From the NCBI RefSeq assembly GCF_009765865.1, contig NZ_LMUQ01000064.1, positions 106,401-168,936 of the forward strand: 62,536 bases of DNA, written 5' to 3'. The translations under genes and the position numbers were made by a program. Positions 53,318 to 61,845 of this stretch are shown piece by piece. The notes beneath the pieces are model-generated. The model searched no databases. It was not told where the DNA came from and saw nothing but the letters and a program-made list of their open reading frames with translations. Each line of letters starts with the position of its first letter. Positions within the stretch are counted from its first letter, which is position 1. This DNA comes from Acidisoma sp. L85. Lineage in GTDB: Bacteria; Pseudomonadota; Alphaproteobacteria; Acetobacterales; Acetobacteraceae.

Positions 53318-53998
53318 CTATCGGGTTGGCGGCGAGCCCAGCACGCCGGCGGTATAGCTTTCGACGACCTCCGCGATCGGCAGCCCGGAAACGGCGTGAA
53401 GAACCGCCTCGTTCGTGATGACGTGAGCGGGGAAGGCGAGATCCCCGCGAATATCCGGCGCCGCCGAACGCGACGACCAGAAAACTTGCGACGACAGTGT
53501 CGTCCGCCGGAAATGCAGCGCGCTGATGACCCGCCCAAAAGGCGTGTCGGTGCTTTGGAGCAGCCGGTTCATCTCGGTCGTAAGCCGGTCGGCGACGTAC
53601 CAGTTGTCTGCTTCCGAGAGCAACTGGCCCCCGCATAGCAGACGAACATGCCGGTAGTGGATCGTCTCGCCCGAGGTGATGCGGAGGTGGGTCCGCACAT
53701 CGGGCGGCGCGGGTTTATCCGGAGCCGGTGGCCGCTCGGCAATGACGCGAGGGTCCCGCGCGATCTGGTAGGTCTTGCACCAGCTTTCGAGCACCGCCGT
53801 CGCGCTCGGCTGCGTCAGCAATAGGTTTTCGAGGCGCTTTAGGCGGAACTCGGCCTCGGCCCGCGACGCCGGGTTGTCAGGCCACGCGACCGCGTGGTCA
53901 GCCGCCTTCACGGGATACGCCTGCAACAGCAGCAATGAGAGCGCCGCGAGACCCGTCGGCAGGCGCCACCGGGGGCGGCGTTTGGGATGCGGGTCCAT
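53318..53998 (-). CDS. Exported protein with chorismate lyase-like fold (UbiC-like)
   Basis: A 226-residue protein with a signal peptide (hydrophobic LPTGLAALSLLLLQ, cut near PVKAADH). The mature part follows the chorismate lyase (UbiC) pattern: SATAVLESWCKTYQIA at the start, RHVRLLCGGQLLSEADNWYV, and TTEMNRLLQSTDTPFGRVIS, equivalent to the UbiC strand-loop-helix ending TPLGRYLF. UbiC itself is cytoplasmic and makes 4-hydroxybenzoate, so an exported homologue implies another ligand or reaction. The Arg and Glu of the UbiC active site cannot be assigned with certainty. It lies 8 bases after accC on the same strand and converges with DUF1127. Confidence 0.65.
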   Translation of the reverse strand: MDPHPKRRPRWRLPTGLAALSLLLLQAYPVKAADHAVAWPDNPASRAEAEFRLKRLENLLLTQPSATAVLESWCKTYQIARDPRVIAERPPAPDKPAPPDVRTHLRITSGETIHYRHVRLLCGGQLLSEADNWYVADRLTTEMNRLLQSTDTPFGRVISALHFRRTTLSSQVFWSSRSAAPDIRGDLAFPAHVITNEAVLHAVSGLPIAEVVESYTAGVLGSPPTR

Positions 53999-54005
53999 CG
54001 GCCAC

Positions 54006-55346
54006 TCAGCCGCCCGCGACGAGACGCTCGAGCCAGTGGATCGTGTAGTCGCCAGCCTGAAAGGTCGGATCGTCCAGGATCCGGCGATGCAGGGGCAGGG
54101 TGGTTTTGACGCCGCTCACCACGAACTCGTCGATCGCACGCCGCATGCGCGCTATGGCCTGCGCGCGGTTGGGCGCGTGGACGATCAGCTTGGCAATCAT
54201 CGAATCGTAATAAGGCGGCACCCGGTAGCCGCCATAGAGCGCGCTATCGACCCGCACCCCGAGTCCGCCCGGCGGATGGTAGACGCTCACCACGCCCGGC
54301 GTGGGCATGAAGGTCTCGGGATCCTCGGCATTCACGCGGCATTCGATGGCATGGCCGGAGAACTGGATGTCCTCCTGCGCGTAGCCAAGCGGCTCCCCGA
54401 CGGCGATGCGGATCTGCTCGCGCACCAGATCGACGTTGCAGACCATTTCGGTGATCGGATGCTCGACCTGCAGACGCGTGTTCATCTCGATGAAGGCGAA
54501 CTGCCCGTCCTGATACAGGAATTCGAGTGTCCCGGCGTTGCGGTAGCCGAGTTCCTTGAGCGCATTGGTCACTGTCACACCCAGCGCGTCGCGCTGCTCG
54601 GCGGACAAAGCAGGCGAACCGGCCTCTTCCAGAACCTTCTGATGGCGGCGTTGCAGCGAGCAGTCACGCTCTCCGAAATGAACCACATTGCCGTGGGTGT
54701 CGGCGAGCACCTGCATCTCGATATGGCGCGGCCGGTCGAGATACTTCTCCATGTATACGGCGTCGTTGCCGAAGGCCGCCTTGGATTCCGCGCGGGCCAC
54801 GGACCAGGCTTCGGAGAGGTCGGCGGCGGTCGGCGCGACCTTCATGCCACGTCCGCCACCGCCCGCCGCCGCCTTGATCAGCACCGGGTAGCCGATGCGG
54901 GACGCGACTTCCCGCGCCGCTTCCAGATCGGGCAAGGCGCCATCTGATCCCGGCACCAGCGGCACGCCCAGCCGCATCATCGCCGTCTTGGCCGCGATCT
55001 TGTCGCCCATCATGCGGATGTGGTCGGCCGAGGGGCCGATGAAGGCGAAGCCATGCACCTCCACCATCTCCGCGAAGCTAGCATTCTCGCTGAGGAAGCC
55101 ATAGCCAGGATGGATGGCGTCGGCCCCCGTGACGCTCGCGGCAGAAAGAATTGCCTGTATGTTGAGATAGCTGTCCCGCGCCGCCGGCGGCCCGATACAG
55201 ACGCTTTCATCCGCGAGGCGCACATGCATCGCGTCGGCATCGGCCGTCGAATGCACGGCGACGGAGGCAATCCCCATCTCGCGGCAGGCGCGCTGGATGC
55301 GAAGCGCGATTTCTCCGCGATTGGCGATCAGGATTTTGCGGAACAT
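54006..55346 (-). CDS. accC: Acetyl-CoA carboxylase, biotin carboxylase subunit
   Basis: AccC carboxylates biotin on AccB with ATP and bicarbonate, the first half of malonyl-CoA synthesis. The 446-residue protein has the N-terminal [28 protein letters not shown], the Gly-rich ATP lid [13 protein letters not shown], the second signature [16 protein letters not shown], and the catalytic [12 protein letters not shown]. It follows accB after 8 bases in the conserved alphaproteobacterial order aroQ-accB-accC. Confidence 0.97.
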   Translation of the reverse strand: MFRKILIANRGEIALRIQRACREMGIASVAVHSTADADAMHVRLADESVCIGPPAARDSYLNIQAILSAASVTGADAIHPGYGFLSENASFAEMVEVHGFAFIGPSADHIRMMGDKIAAKTAMMRLGVPLVPGSDGALPDLEAAREVASRIGYPVLIKAAAGGGGRGMKVAPTAADLSEAWSVARAESKAAFGNDAVYMEKYLDRPRHIEMQVLADTHGNVVHFGERDCSLQRRHQKVLEEAGSPALSAEQRDALGVTVTNALKELGYRNAGTLEFLYQDGQFAFIEMNTRLQVEHPITEMVCNVDLVREQIRIAVGEPLGYAQEDIQFSGHAIECRVNAEDPETFMPTPGVVSVYHPPGGLGVRVDSALYGGYRVPPYYDSMIAKLIVHAPNRAQAIARMRRAIDEFVVSGVKTTLPLHRRILDDPTFQAGDYTIHWLERLVAGG

Positions 55347-55354
55347 CGCGTGTG

Positions 55355-55822
55355 TCAGTCGACGATCATGAGGAGTTCGCCGAACTCCACCGGTGTCGCG
55401 GTGCGCACCACGATCTGGGAGACAGTGCCCGCGCGCGGCGCCTTGATCTGGTTGAAGGTCTTCATCGCTTCGATGAGAAGCAGCGTCTGGCCAGCCTCCA
55501 CCCGTTGCCCAAGAGTAACGAACGGAGGTGTCTCAGGATCGGAGGAAAGATAGGCGATACCCACCATGGGGCTGGCGACGGCGCCCGGGTGATCAACCTC
55601 GGGTTCTGCGATGGTTTCCGGCAGGGCGCGCGGTGGGACAGCGACCGGAGCAGGCGGCGGTGCGGCAGCCACGGGTGCATGGTGCATAGCGACGGTGGCC
55701 GGCGTCCGCACGATGCGGATGCGGCGATCCTTCTCCGCTATCTCGATCTCGGTCAGGCCCGTTTCGTCGAGAATGGCGGCGAGTTCGCGGATATCCTCGG
55801 GCTCGAACGACAACCGGCTCAT
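55355..55822 (-). CDS. accB: Acetyl-CoA carboxylase, biotin carboxyl carrier protein
   Basis: AccB, 155 residues, carries biotin on the Lys in [13 protein letters not shown] near its C-terminus (EAMKT in place of EAMKM, common in alphaproteobacteria). The N-terminus [18 protein letters not shown] is typical, followed by a Pro/Ala-rich linker and [19 protein letters not shown], the start of the biotinyl domain. ATG 55822 overlaps the aroQ stop as ATGA. Longer upstream frames run over aroQ in another frame and are not real. Confidence 0.96.
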   Translation of the reverse strand: MSRLSFEPEDIRELAAILDETGLTEIEIAEKDRRIRIVRTPATVAMHHAPVAAAPPPAPVAVPPRALPETIAEPEVDHPGAVASPMVGIAYLSSDPETPPFVTLGQRVEAGQTLLLIEAMKTFNQIKAPRAGTVSQIVVRTATPVEFGELLMIVD

Positions 55823-56268
55823 GAACGATCCTCCAGCAGCCGGGCCATCGCGGTCAATGCCAGGGCGTAACCATGTGTTCCGAATCCGCACAGCACACCC
55901 GTTGCCATTGTCGACACATAAGAATGGTGCCGGAATTGCTCCCGACGATGGATATTCGAGATATGCACCTCGATGACGGGTAACTCCGTAGATAGCAGCG
56001 CATCGAGCAGCGCGACCGAGGTATGGCTGTAGCCGGCCGGGTTGATCACGATCCCCTGTGCCCGTCCCCGGCATTCCTGGACCCACGAGATCAACTCGCC
56101 CTCGCCATTGGTCTGGCGGAAATCGATCGCCAGGTCGAGGCCCTCGGCTGTCTCAGCGCAAAGCTGTTCGATGTCATCGAGCGTCGCGGCACCGTAAATC
56201 TGCGGCTGCCGCAAGCCGAGCATGTTGAGGTTGGGGCCGTTGAGCACGGCAACGAGAGGGGCGACCAT
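55819..56268 (-). CDS. aroQ: 3-dehydroquinate dehydratase, type II
   Basis: AroQ removes water from 3-dehydroquinate to give 3-dehydroshikimate in aromatic biosynthesis. The 149-residue length is that of type II enzymes. The catalytic Tyr is in LGLRQPQIYG and the His in EVHISNIHRRE; NGPNLNMLG opens the active site and NPAGYSHTSVALLDAL follows. GTG 56271 is a possible start one codon earlier. It begins the aroQ-accB-accC operon. Confidence 0.96.
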   Translation of the reverse strand: MVAPLVAVLNGPNLNMLGLRQPQIYGAATLDDIEQLCAETAEGLDLAIDFRQTNGEGELISWVQECRGRAQGIVINPAGYSHTSVALLDALLSTELPVIEVHISNIHRREQFRHHSYVSTMATGVLCGFGTHGYALALTAMARLLEDRS

Positions 56269-56325
56269 CACCCGCGCCTAGCATAGCGGATTGCCGGGGC
56301 CAATGGCTTCCCGCCCGTGCCGCCC

Positions 56326-57153
56326 TCAGAGAAGCTCACAGGCCTCGTCAAAGGTGAGGCGCGGGTTGCGTGGGCCTTCGGGCGGAATGCCATAGCCGAG
56401 CGACACCAGGAAGTTGGACCGCCAGCCGCGCGGGTCGAGAAAGAGCTGGTCGACGCGATTGGTATCGACCCCCGACATCGGCCAGCAGTCGAGCCCGAGC
56501 AGGCGTGCCGCCGCGATAAGGTAGCCGCCTTGCAGCGTGCCGTTGCGAAAGGCGGTCTCCTGCGAGAACTCGTCGTTCCAGGCGAACCAGGACCGCGCAT
56601 CGGCCTGCGGATAGAGGCGGAAGAGATTGTCGTAGAAAACCGGGTCATAGGCGACGATCACCGTGACCGGCGCGGCCATGACGCCCTCGACATTGCCCGG
56701 CGACAGGGTCTGCCGCAGCTTCTCCTTGGCCTCCCGGCTGCGCAGGAACAGGAAACGGGCAGGCGAGGAATTGGCCGAGGTCGGCCCGAGCTTGGCGAGA
56801 TCGTAGAGCCGGCGGAGGGTGCTGTCCTCGACCGGACGGTCAGTCCAGCCGATCGGGGTCCGCGCGTCGATAAAGAGCAGCGGGAGGCCGGGGACTTCAC
56901 GGTCGGCCTCGGTGAAGTCAGGCGCCGGGATGACCTCGGGCGCGGCCTCGATCTCGGTCTCGGGCTCAGTCGGGAAGGCGATATCCTCGTCGCCGGTCGG
57001 CACGATAGGCTCATCGACGGCAGCCACGCGTTCGGGCTCGTGCGGTAAAACGATGTCCTCATCGCCGGTGGGCACGACAGGAGCTTCTACGGAGACGTGC
57101 TCGGCGCTTGCTTTTGCGACGCTGGCAGTTTCAGGTTCAAGCGTCTCAGCCAT
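56326..57153 (-). CDS. RutE-like nitroreductase with repeat-bearing N-terminal extension
   Basis: A 275-residue FMN-dependent nitroreductase; the C-terminal 185 residues match the RutE branch (3-hydroxypropanoate dehydrogenase/malonic semialdehyde reductase): [36 protein letters not shown] and [20 protein letters not shown]. The N-terminal 90 residues are acidic, Pro-rich and unlike RutE. They contain two 17-residue repeats, at about 25-41 and 49-65, each built on PTGDEDI. The start ATG 57153 follows GGAG by 9 bases. The rest of the rut pyrimidine pathway is not present here. Confidence 0.83.
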   Translation of the reverse strand: MAETLEPETASVAKASAEHVSVEAPVVPTGDEDIVLPHEPERVAAVDEPIVPTGDEDIAFPTEPETEIEAAPEVIPAPDFTEADREVPGLPLLFIDARTPIGWTDRPVEDSTLRRLYDLAKLGPTSANSSPARFLFLRSREAKEKLRQTLSPGNVEGVMAAPVTVIVAYDPVFYDNLFRLYPQADARSWFAWNDEFSQETAFRNGTLQGGYLIAAARLLGLDCWPMSGVDTNRVDQLFLDPRGWRSNFLVSLGYGIPPEGPRNPRLTFDEACELL

Positions 57154-57281
57154 CGCACCGGTCTCCACGAAAGCCGGAGTGATAGCACGCGCCCCGCCTC
57201 GGGCAATGCCGGCCGGACTTCGCGGATAGCGCGCCTTCGCGGCGGGTAAGCCCGATTGCTCCGGCGACCGCAGCCCGATGC

Positions 57282-57839
57282 CTAAAGCTCGACCTGCTCC
57301 ACGGACGTCACTTCCGGCACGTAGTGGCGCAGCATGTTCTCGATGCCGTGCTTCAGCGTGGCGCGGGAGGAGGGGCAGCCGCTGCAGGCGCCCTGCATGT
57401 GCAGTTTCACAACGCCATCGCGATAGCCATGGAACACGATGTCGCCGCCGTCGCTTGCGACTGCCGGGCGAACCCGCGTATCCAGCAATTCCTTGATCTG
57501 GTCGACGATCTCGCGGTCCTCGGGGAGGATCTCCTCCTCGGCGATCACGGCGGCTTCGTTCACCACCGGGCGACCGGAGAGGAAATGCTCCATCAGCGTG
57601 CCGAGCACCTGCGGCTTAAGCTCCGCCCAATCCTCATCCTCGGTCTTGGTGACCGTGATGAAGTCCTGGCCGAGGAAGACGCGCGAAATGCCGGGCAGCT
57701 CGAAGAGCGCGCTCGCCAGCGGGCTGCGATCCGCGGCGTAGGGGCTCGCGAAATCGGCGGTGGATGCACCCATCACGTCCCGCCCGGGCAGAAACTTAAG
57801 CGTCGCGGGATTGGGGGTGCCTTCAGTCTCGATGAACAT
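57282..57839 (-). CDS. NifU-family Fe-S cluster carrier (Nfu type)
   Basis: A 185-residue Nfu-type protein that carries an Fe-S cluster to target apoproteins. The N-terminal Nfu_N domain begins [19 protein letters not shown], and the C-terminal NifU domain holds the cluster Cys pair in [13 protein letters not shown], after [16 protein letters not shown]. The two-domain arrangement is typical of alphaproteobacterial and mitochondrial Nfu proteins. Single gene, same strand as the nitroreductase 128 bases downstream. An isolated housekeeping gene relevant to the Fe-S enzymes in this window, such as the formate dehydrogenase. Confidence 0.93.
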   Translation of the reverse strand: MFIETEGTPNPATLKFLPGRDVMGASTADFASPYAADRSPLASALFELPGISRVFLGQDFITVTKTEDEDWAELKPQVLGTLMEHFLSGRPVVNEAAVIAEEEILPEDREIVDQIKELLDTRVRPAVASDGGDIVFHGYRDGVVKLHMQGACSGCPSSRATLKHGIENMLRHYVPEVTSVEQVEL

Positions 57840-58000
57840 GGCGGTTTCGGCGCTCCGGGAGGGATATGCGCGGGATACAGGACCCCGCTGGTCCGGTACC
57901 CTTCATCCTCCTCGGCGTGCGGCAATGCAAGACGAAGCTGACGGGCGGAGGTCTGCCAGACGCTTCCGGCAGGGCTCCGCTAGTCTCTCAGGGACCGTTT

Positions 58001-58088
58001 GAGTCTGCGCGGGCCCTCGCCCCCATCCGGCCACCCACGACAGTATGCTGATGGGTGACCGGGTGGGGGTGAGGGCCGGCGCAGACTC
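58001..58088. repeat. 37-bp inverted repeat with 14-base loop
   Basis: Arms at 58001-58037 and 58052-58088 match at 33 of 37 positions: GAGTCTGCGC begins one arm and GCGCAGACTC ends the other. This large palindrome differs from the cloverleaf repeats. It lies 3' of the second importer operon and upstream of the Nfu gene. Confidence 0.9.
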
Positions 58089-58090
58089 GG

Positions 58091-58113
58091 AAAATGCGCG
58101 GGCAGCGCATTTT
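58091..58113 (-). terminator. Hairpin terminator of the second sugar-importer operon
   Basis: AAAATGCGC and GCGCATTTT make a perfect 9-bp stem around a 5-base loop, 11 bases after the stop of the ATPase gene on the minus strand. On that strand the stem ends in TTTT, as in intrinsic terminators. The 37-bp inverted repeat follows at once. Confidence 0.65.
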
Positions 58114-58124
58114 CAAATGGTCTC

Positions 58125-58916
58125 TCAGGCGCCGCGCACGATCTTGTAGTTGCGCTTCACCACTTCTAGCAGCTCCGGCACCGAGGTCTCGGCCGATTTG
58201 GCCTGGAAGGTTACCTCGCCATGCTGGAACAGCATCACCCGATCGCAGACTTCCAGCGTCTGCGCGTAGTTATGCGCGATCATGATCAACGATAGGTCGC
58301 CACGCTTCTTCAGCCGGTCGATCAAATCCAGGATCAGGCCGGATTCACGGGCCCCCATCGCCGCGAGAGGCTCGTCCAGCAACAGGATACGGGCATTGGA
58401 ATAGACCGCCCGCGCGATCGCCACCGCCTGCCGCTGTCCGCCCGACAGCATCGCCACCTCTTCATCGACCGAGGGGATGTTGACGCCGATATCCTCCAGC
58501 GCCTCGACGGCCCGGCGCCGCATGCTCTTGTTGTCGAGCAGCCGGAAGGGCCAGGGCCGCAGCGGCTCCCGGTTGAGGAACATGTTGTGGTAGATCGACA
58601 AGCCCGGGATCAGCGCCAGATCCTGGTAGACGCATTCGATGCCGAGCGCCCGCGCGTGATCCACCGACTTCAGCGCGACCTGCTTGCCATCCACCGTCAT
58701 TGTTCCGCTGGTCGGCGACTGGAAGCCGGTCAGGATCTTGATGAGCGTCGATTTGCCCGCGCCGTTATCGCCCAGGATGCCCAGCATCTCGCCGGGCTTG
58801 AGATAGAGCGACACGCCATTGAGCGCCGTCACCGCGCCGAAACGCTTGACGATATTCTCGGCCCGCAGCGCTTCGGGACCGGTGGCCGGCGGCAAGCCGA
58901 TGGCTGCTTGGCTCAT
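58125..58916 (-). CDS. Sugar ABC transporter ATP-binding protein (single domain, FrcA-like)
   Basis: A 263-residue single-domain ATPase: Walker A GDNGAGKST (49-57), signature MLSGGQRQAVAIARAV, Walker B ILLLDEPLAAMG. Single-domain sugar ATPases like FrcA are rarer than tandem RbsA-type ATPases, and this one differs from the first importer of the window. The start ATG 58916 overlaps the permease stop as ATGA. The longer open frame upstream (to 59714) is Arg-rich chance coding over the permease gene. It is the last gene of a binding protein-permease-ATPase operon. Confidence 0.92.
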   Translation of the reverse strand: MSQAAIGLPPATGPEALRAENIVKRFGAVTALNGVSLYLKPGEMLGILGDNGAGKSTLIKILTGFQSPTSGTMTVDGKQVALKSVDHARALGIECVYQDLALIPGLSIYHNMFLNREPLRPWPFRLLDNKSMRRRAVEALEDIGVNIPSVDEEVAMLSGGQRQAVAIARAVYSNARILLLDEPLAAMGARESGLILDLIDRLKKRGDLSLIMIAHNYAQTLEVCDRVMLFQHGEVTFQAKSAETSVPELLEVVKRNYKIVRGA

Positions 58917-59917
58917 AGCTTCCGCCCTGCGCGACGCAGCCGCGCGACATGGATGTTGAAGACCATGGCGATGAGGATCGCGCCGCCGATGATCATGTCG
59001 AAGGTATAGGCATTGATGCCGTCGATGGTGAAACCGTCCTGCAGCACGCCCAGCACAAGCCCGCCGACCAACCCGCCGATGATAGTGCCTGAGCCGCCCA
59101 TCAGCGAGGTTCCGCCGATGACGCTGGCCGCGACCGCGAGGAACATCATATTCGTGCCGCCCGCGAGCGGGTCGGTCGAGCCGATGCGATAGGCTTCCAC
59201 GATGCCGGCGAAGGCGCCCAGCACGCTGGTCAGCACGAAATTGCCGATCTTGATCTTCGGCACGTTGATGCCGGATTCGGCGGCGGCCAGAACATTGCCG
59301 CCGACCGCGATTGTATGCAGCCCCCAGCGCGTATTGCGCAGCACGACATGCATGATGGCGACGATGATCACCGCCCAGATGATCTCGGCATAACCCGCCG
59401 CTCCCATGATCTTGGCGAAGGCTGGGCTGCCGGGCGTATCGACGGGGAAGCCTTTGGAGATCGTCAGCGTCAGGCCATTGATCAGGAACAATGTGCCGAG
59501 CGTCGTGACGAAGGACGGCACCCGAAGCTTGACGGTAATGAAGCCATTGATGAGTCCGATGCAACCCGCGACGGCGAGCGCTATCAGCATCGCAATGATG
59601 ATCGGAAGACCCAGCGAGGTCGCGCAGAAATACATGATGAAGGGCGCGATGGCGAAGACCATGCCCACCGACAGGTCGATCTCGCCGCAGATCAGCAGCA
59701 TGATCTCGCCGCAAGCGATAATTACCGGTGCGGAGATGAATTGCGACAGAGTCTGAAGATTGGCGTTCGTAATGAAATTGCTGTTGGAGATCTCGAAATA
59801 GATAATCAGCAAAATCGCCACGACGACGATGCTGGCTTCGCGGAAACGTAGGAAGCCATGCAGGGTCCGCGCGGCGATACCGGGGCCCGCAGAGAGAGGC
59901 TGTTGATGTGCGCTCAC
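58913..59917 (-). CDS. Sugar ABC transporter permease (RbsC/FrcC-like)
   Basis: A 334-residue inner-membrane permease with 8-10 hydrophobic segments. Family segments are IMLLICGEIDLSVGMVFAIAPF, VPSFVTTLGTLFLINGLTLT and VIGGTSLMGGSGTIIGGLVGG. The start is GTG 59917. It lies 70 bases after the binding-protein gene and overlaps the ATPase gene by 4 bases. The order binding protein-permease-ATPase is that of frcBCA (fructose) in rhizobia, but the sugar is unknown. Confidence 0.92.
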   Translation of the reverse strand: MSAHQQPLSAGPGIAARTLHGFLRFREASIVVVAILLIIYFEISNSNFITNANLQTLSQFISAPVIIACGEIMLLICGEIDLSVGMVFAIAPFIMYFCATSLGLPIIIAMLIALAVAGCIGLINGFITVKLRVPSFVTTLGTLFLINGLTLTISKGFPVDTPGSPAFAKIMGAAGYAEIIWAVIIVAIMHVVLRNTRWGLHTIAVGGNVLAAAESGINVPKIKIGNFVLTSVLGAFAGIVEAYRIGSTDPLAGGTNMMFLAVAASVIGGTSLMGGSGTIIGGLVGGLVLGVLQDGFTIDGINAYTFDMIIGGAILIAMVFNIHVARLRRAGRKL

Positions 59918-59987
59918 GATAATTCCAATACGCAGTAGCCGCCCGAAGGCCGGATGAGGCGAGCGGATGAACCGCTCGCCTCCATAA

Positions 59988-61094
59988 TCAGCCGGAGATC
60001 GGGCCGGACGACGTTACGATCTGTTGCTGGCCAGAATTGCCCTCGTAGCGAGTCTTCGTCGCCAGATAGGGCTTCACGCCGTCCTTGTTGATGAACTTCA
60101 GGCCGGTATTGATATCGGCCGGTCCAACCAATCCGCCGGATGCCTTGAACAGGAACATCTCGAGCACCGTGTAGAAGCCTTGGAGGTAGGGCTGCTGGTC
60201 GATGGTGAAATCCATCTGGCCCTGGCTGATCAGCTCCAGCGTTTTCGGCAGCAGGTCGAAACCGCCGCCATGCACGCCCTTCGCGACGAGGCCATACTGC
60301 GCCATCGTTTCGGCCACACCGAGGGTGGTGCCGCCATCGACGGCATACATGCCCTTCACGTCCTGGTGGCCGAGGTAATACGCCTTGACCTTGCTGATCT
60401 CCTCATTGACCGTCGGGCCGCTGGCGATTTCCTCGATCGTGATGTCCTTGCCGGACTTGGCGATCGCCGCCTTGGCGCCGTCGAAACGCGGCTGGATATT
60501 CAGCTGGCCCGGTGTCGCGATGAATAGCGCCACCTTGCCGGAGCCCACTTCGTCGGCGATGCGCAGGCCCATCTGATAGCCGGCCTGGTAGAGATCCTGC
60601 CCGATATAGGCGAGGCGCTTGTTGGAGCTGCCCAGCGGCACATCGGCATTATAGGCGAAAACCGGAATGCCGGCGGCGAGGGCGCGATCTGTCGGGCCGT
60701 CAAAGGCTTTCGGATCGACAAGGCATGCCGCGATGGCATCCGCCTTGCCCGCGATGGCGGCATTCATGGAGTTGACCATCTGGGCGGCATCGCTGGTTTG
60801 CGATCCGGTCCATTGATAGGTGCATCCCAGCAGCGCGCAGGCATCGGCGATGCCGTATTGCGTCGGCACGAAGAAGGGGTTCGTCGTCACGTGATTGACG
60901 AAGACGAACTTCCAGCGCGGATGCTCCGGGAAGGCGGTGGAGGCAGCGCGCGCCTGCCTCGCCACACCCGCGAGCAGAGCGGCGGCGGAGCCGGCAATGG
61001 CACCCGTCAGCATGCCGCGCCGCTGTAACCCCTGCGGCGCCGCAGATTCCTCGACAGTTTCGCTTGGCGTCTGTTGATCGCGATCCAAATCCAT
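59988..61094 (-). CDS. Sugar ABC transporter substrate-binding protein (RbsB-like)
   Basis: A 368-residue periplasmic binding protein. The N-terminal 28 residues are acidic and precede QRRGMLTGAIAGSAAALLAG, a Tat-like signal (twin Arg, then a hydrophobic run) cut near RQARAA. The mature part resembles inositol/ribose/autoinducer-2-type binding proteins: VFVNHVTTNPFFVPTQYGIADAC, DAIAACLVDPKAFDGP, GIPVFAYNADVPLGSSN, DEVGSGKVALFIATPG. It is the first gene of the importer; the 197 bases upstream to the divergent UraD-like gene hold its promoter, not recognised by eye. Confidence 0.92.
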   Translation of the reverse strand: MDLDRDQQTPSETVEESAAPQGLQRRGMLTGAIAGSAAALLAGVARQARAASTAFPEHPRWKFVFVNHVTTNPFFVPTQYGIADACALLGCTYQWTGSQTSDAAQMVNSMNAAIAGKADAIAACLVDPKAFDGPTDRALAAGIPVFAYNADVPLGSSNKRLAYIGQDLYQAGYQMGLRIADEVGSGKVALFIATPGQLNIQPRFDGAKAAIAKSGKDITIEEIASGPTVNEEISKVKAYYLGHQDVKGMYAVDGGTTLGVAETMAQYGLVAKGVHGGGFDLLPKTLELISQGQMDFTIDQQPYLQGFYTVLEMFLFKASGGLVGPADINTGLKFINKDGVKPYLATKTRYEGNSGQQQIVTSSGPISG

Positions 61095-61291
61095 AGTGTC
61101 CCTCCGTGACCGCTGATCCGGCGCGACCTGAGGCCACGCCGCCAGACGGGGTTTTTGCTTGAAAACGGGGGCGCTCGAACCCGCCCACGCGCCACGACCT
61201 GGCTGCCGTTGCGAGGAGACATTGAAGCGCCAGCTTTTGCCCTGTCAATGGTCGGACAAGTGACCGGCCGTGTATCCTTAGGGAGACTTCC

Positions 61292-61780
61292 ATGACGACA
61301 CCCGAAGACGGTTCCGGACGCCAGCCGATGGCGGCCGTGAACGAGATGCCGACGGAGGAGTTCGTCGAGGCTTTCAGCGATCTCTGCGGCAGCGGCTGGA
61401 TTGCCCCGCGGTTGGCAGGGCAGCGGCCTTTCGCGTCGCGCCACCTCATGCTCAGCGCCTTGACCGCGGTGGTCAGAAACGCGCCCGAGGAAGATCAGAA
61501 GGCGTTGCTGGCTTGTTTCGCGGCCGCGCCGAGTTTGCCCAAGGACGATGCTGAGACCGCTAAGCGGCGATCAGCTTACGAAGCGCGATTTGGCCAGCCC
61601 TTCATCATGGCGCCTGATGGAGGTCGCTCACACGAGGCCGTCAAAGCCGCACTCCGGGCGCGCCTCCACGCGACCGAGGCCGAGGAGCGGCAGACGGCGA
61701 TTGATGAAATTGTGAAGATTATCGGCGCACGTCTGGATCGCCTCGTCGCGGATGGACCGGGAGGCGAACGGGCTGCCTAG
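61292..61780 (+). CDS. UraD/OHCU decarboxylase-like protein lacking catalytic residues
   Basis: A 162-residue protein similar to UraD, which decarboxylates OHCU in purine (urate) degradation. Shared family features are MPTEEFVEAFSDLCGSG, APRLAGQRPFASRHLML, APEEDQKALLACF, the block AYEARFGQPFIMAPDGG, and the C-terminal helix EIVKIIGARLDRLV. The catalytic His segment (HPDLA in the family) is replaced by AAAPS, and the SxxEQxxAG helix with the catalytic Glu is missing as a deletion of some 20-25 residues. So it should not be an active UraD. ATG follows AGGGAG. It is divergent from the sugar-importer operon. Confidence 0.7.
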   Translation: MTTPEDGSGRQPMAAVNEMPTEEFVEAFSDLCGSGWIAPRLAGQRPFASRHLMLSALTAVVRNAPEEDQKALLACFAAAPSLPKDDAETAKRRSAYEARFGQPFIMAPDGGRSHEAVKAALRARLHATEAEERQTAIDEIVKIIGARLDRLVADGPGGERAA

Positions 61781-61845
61781 GTGACTCGCACTGGAGCCGC
61801 CTAGCGCAGCACATCCATTGTTTGAGCAGCGCCCACTGTTTACCT

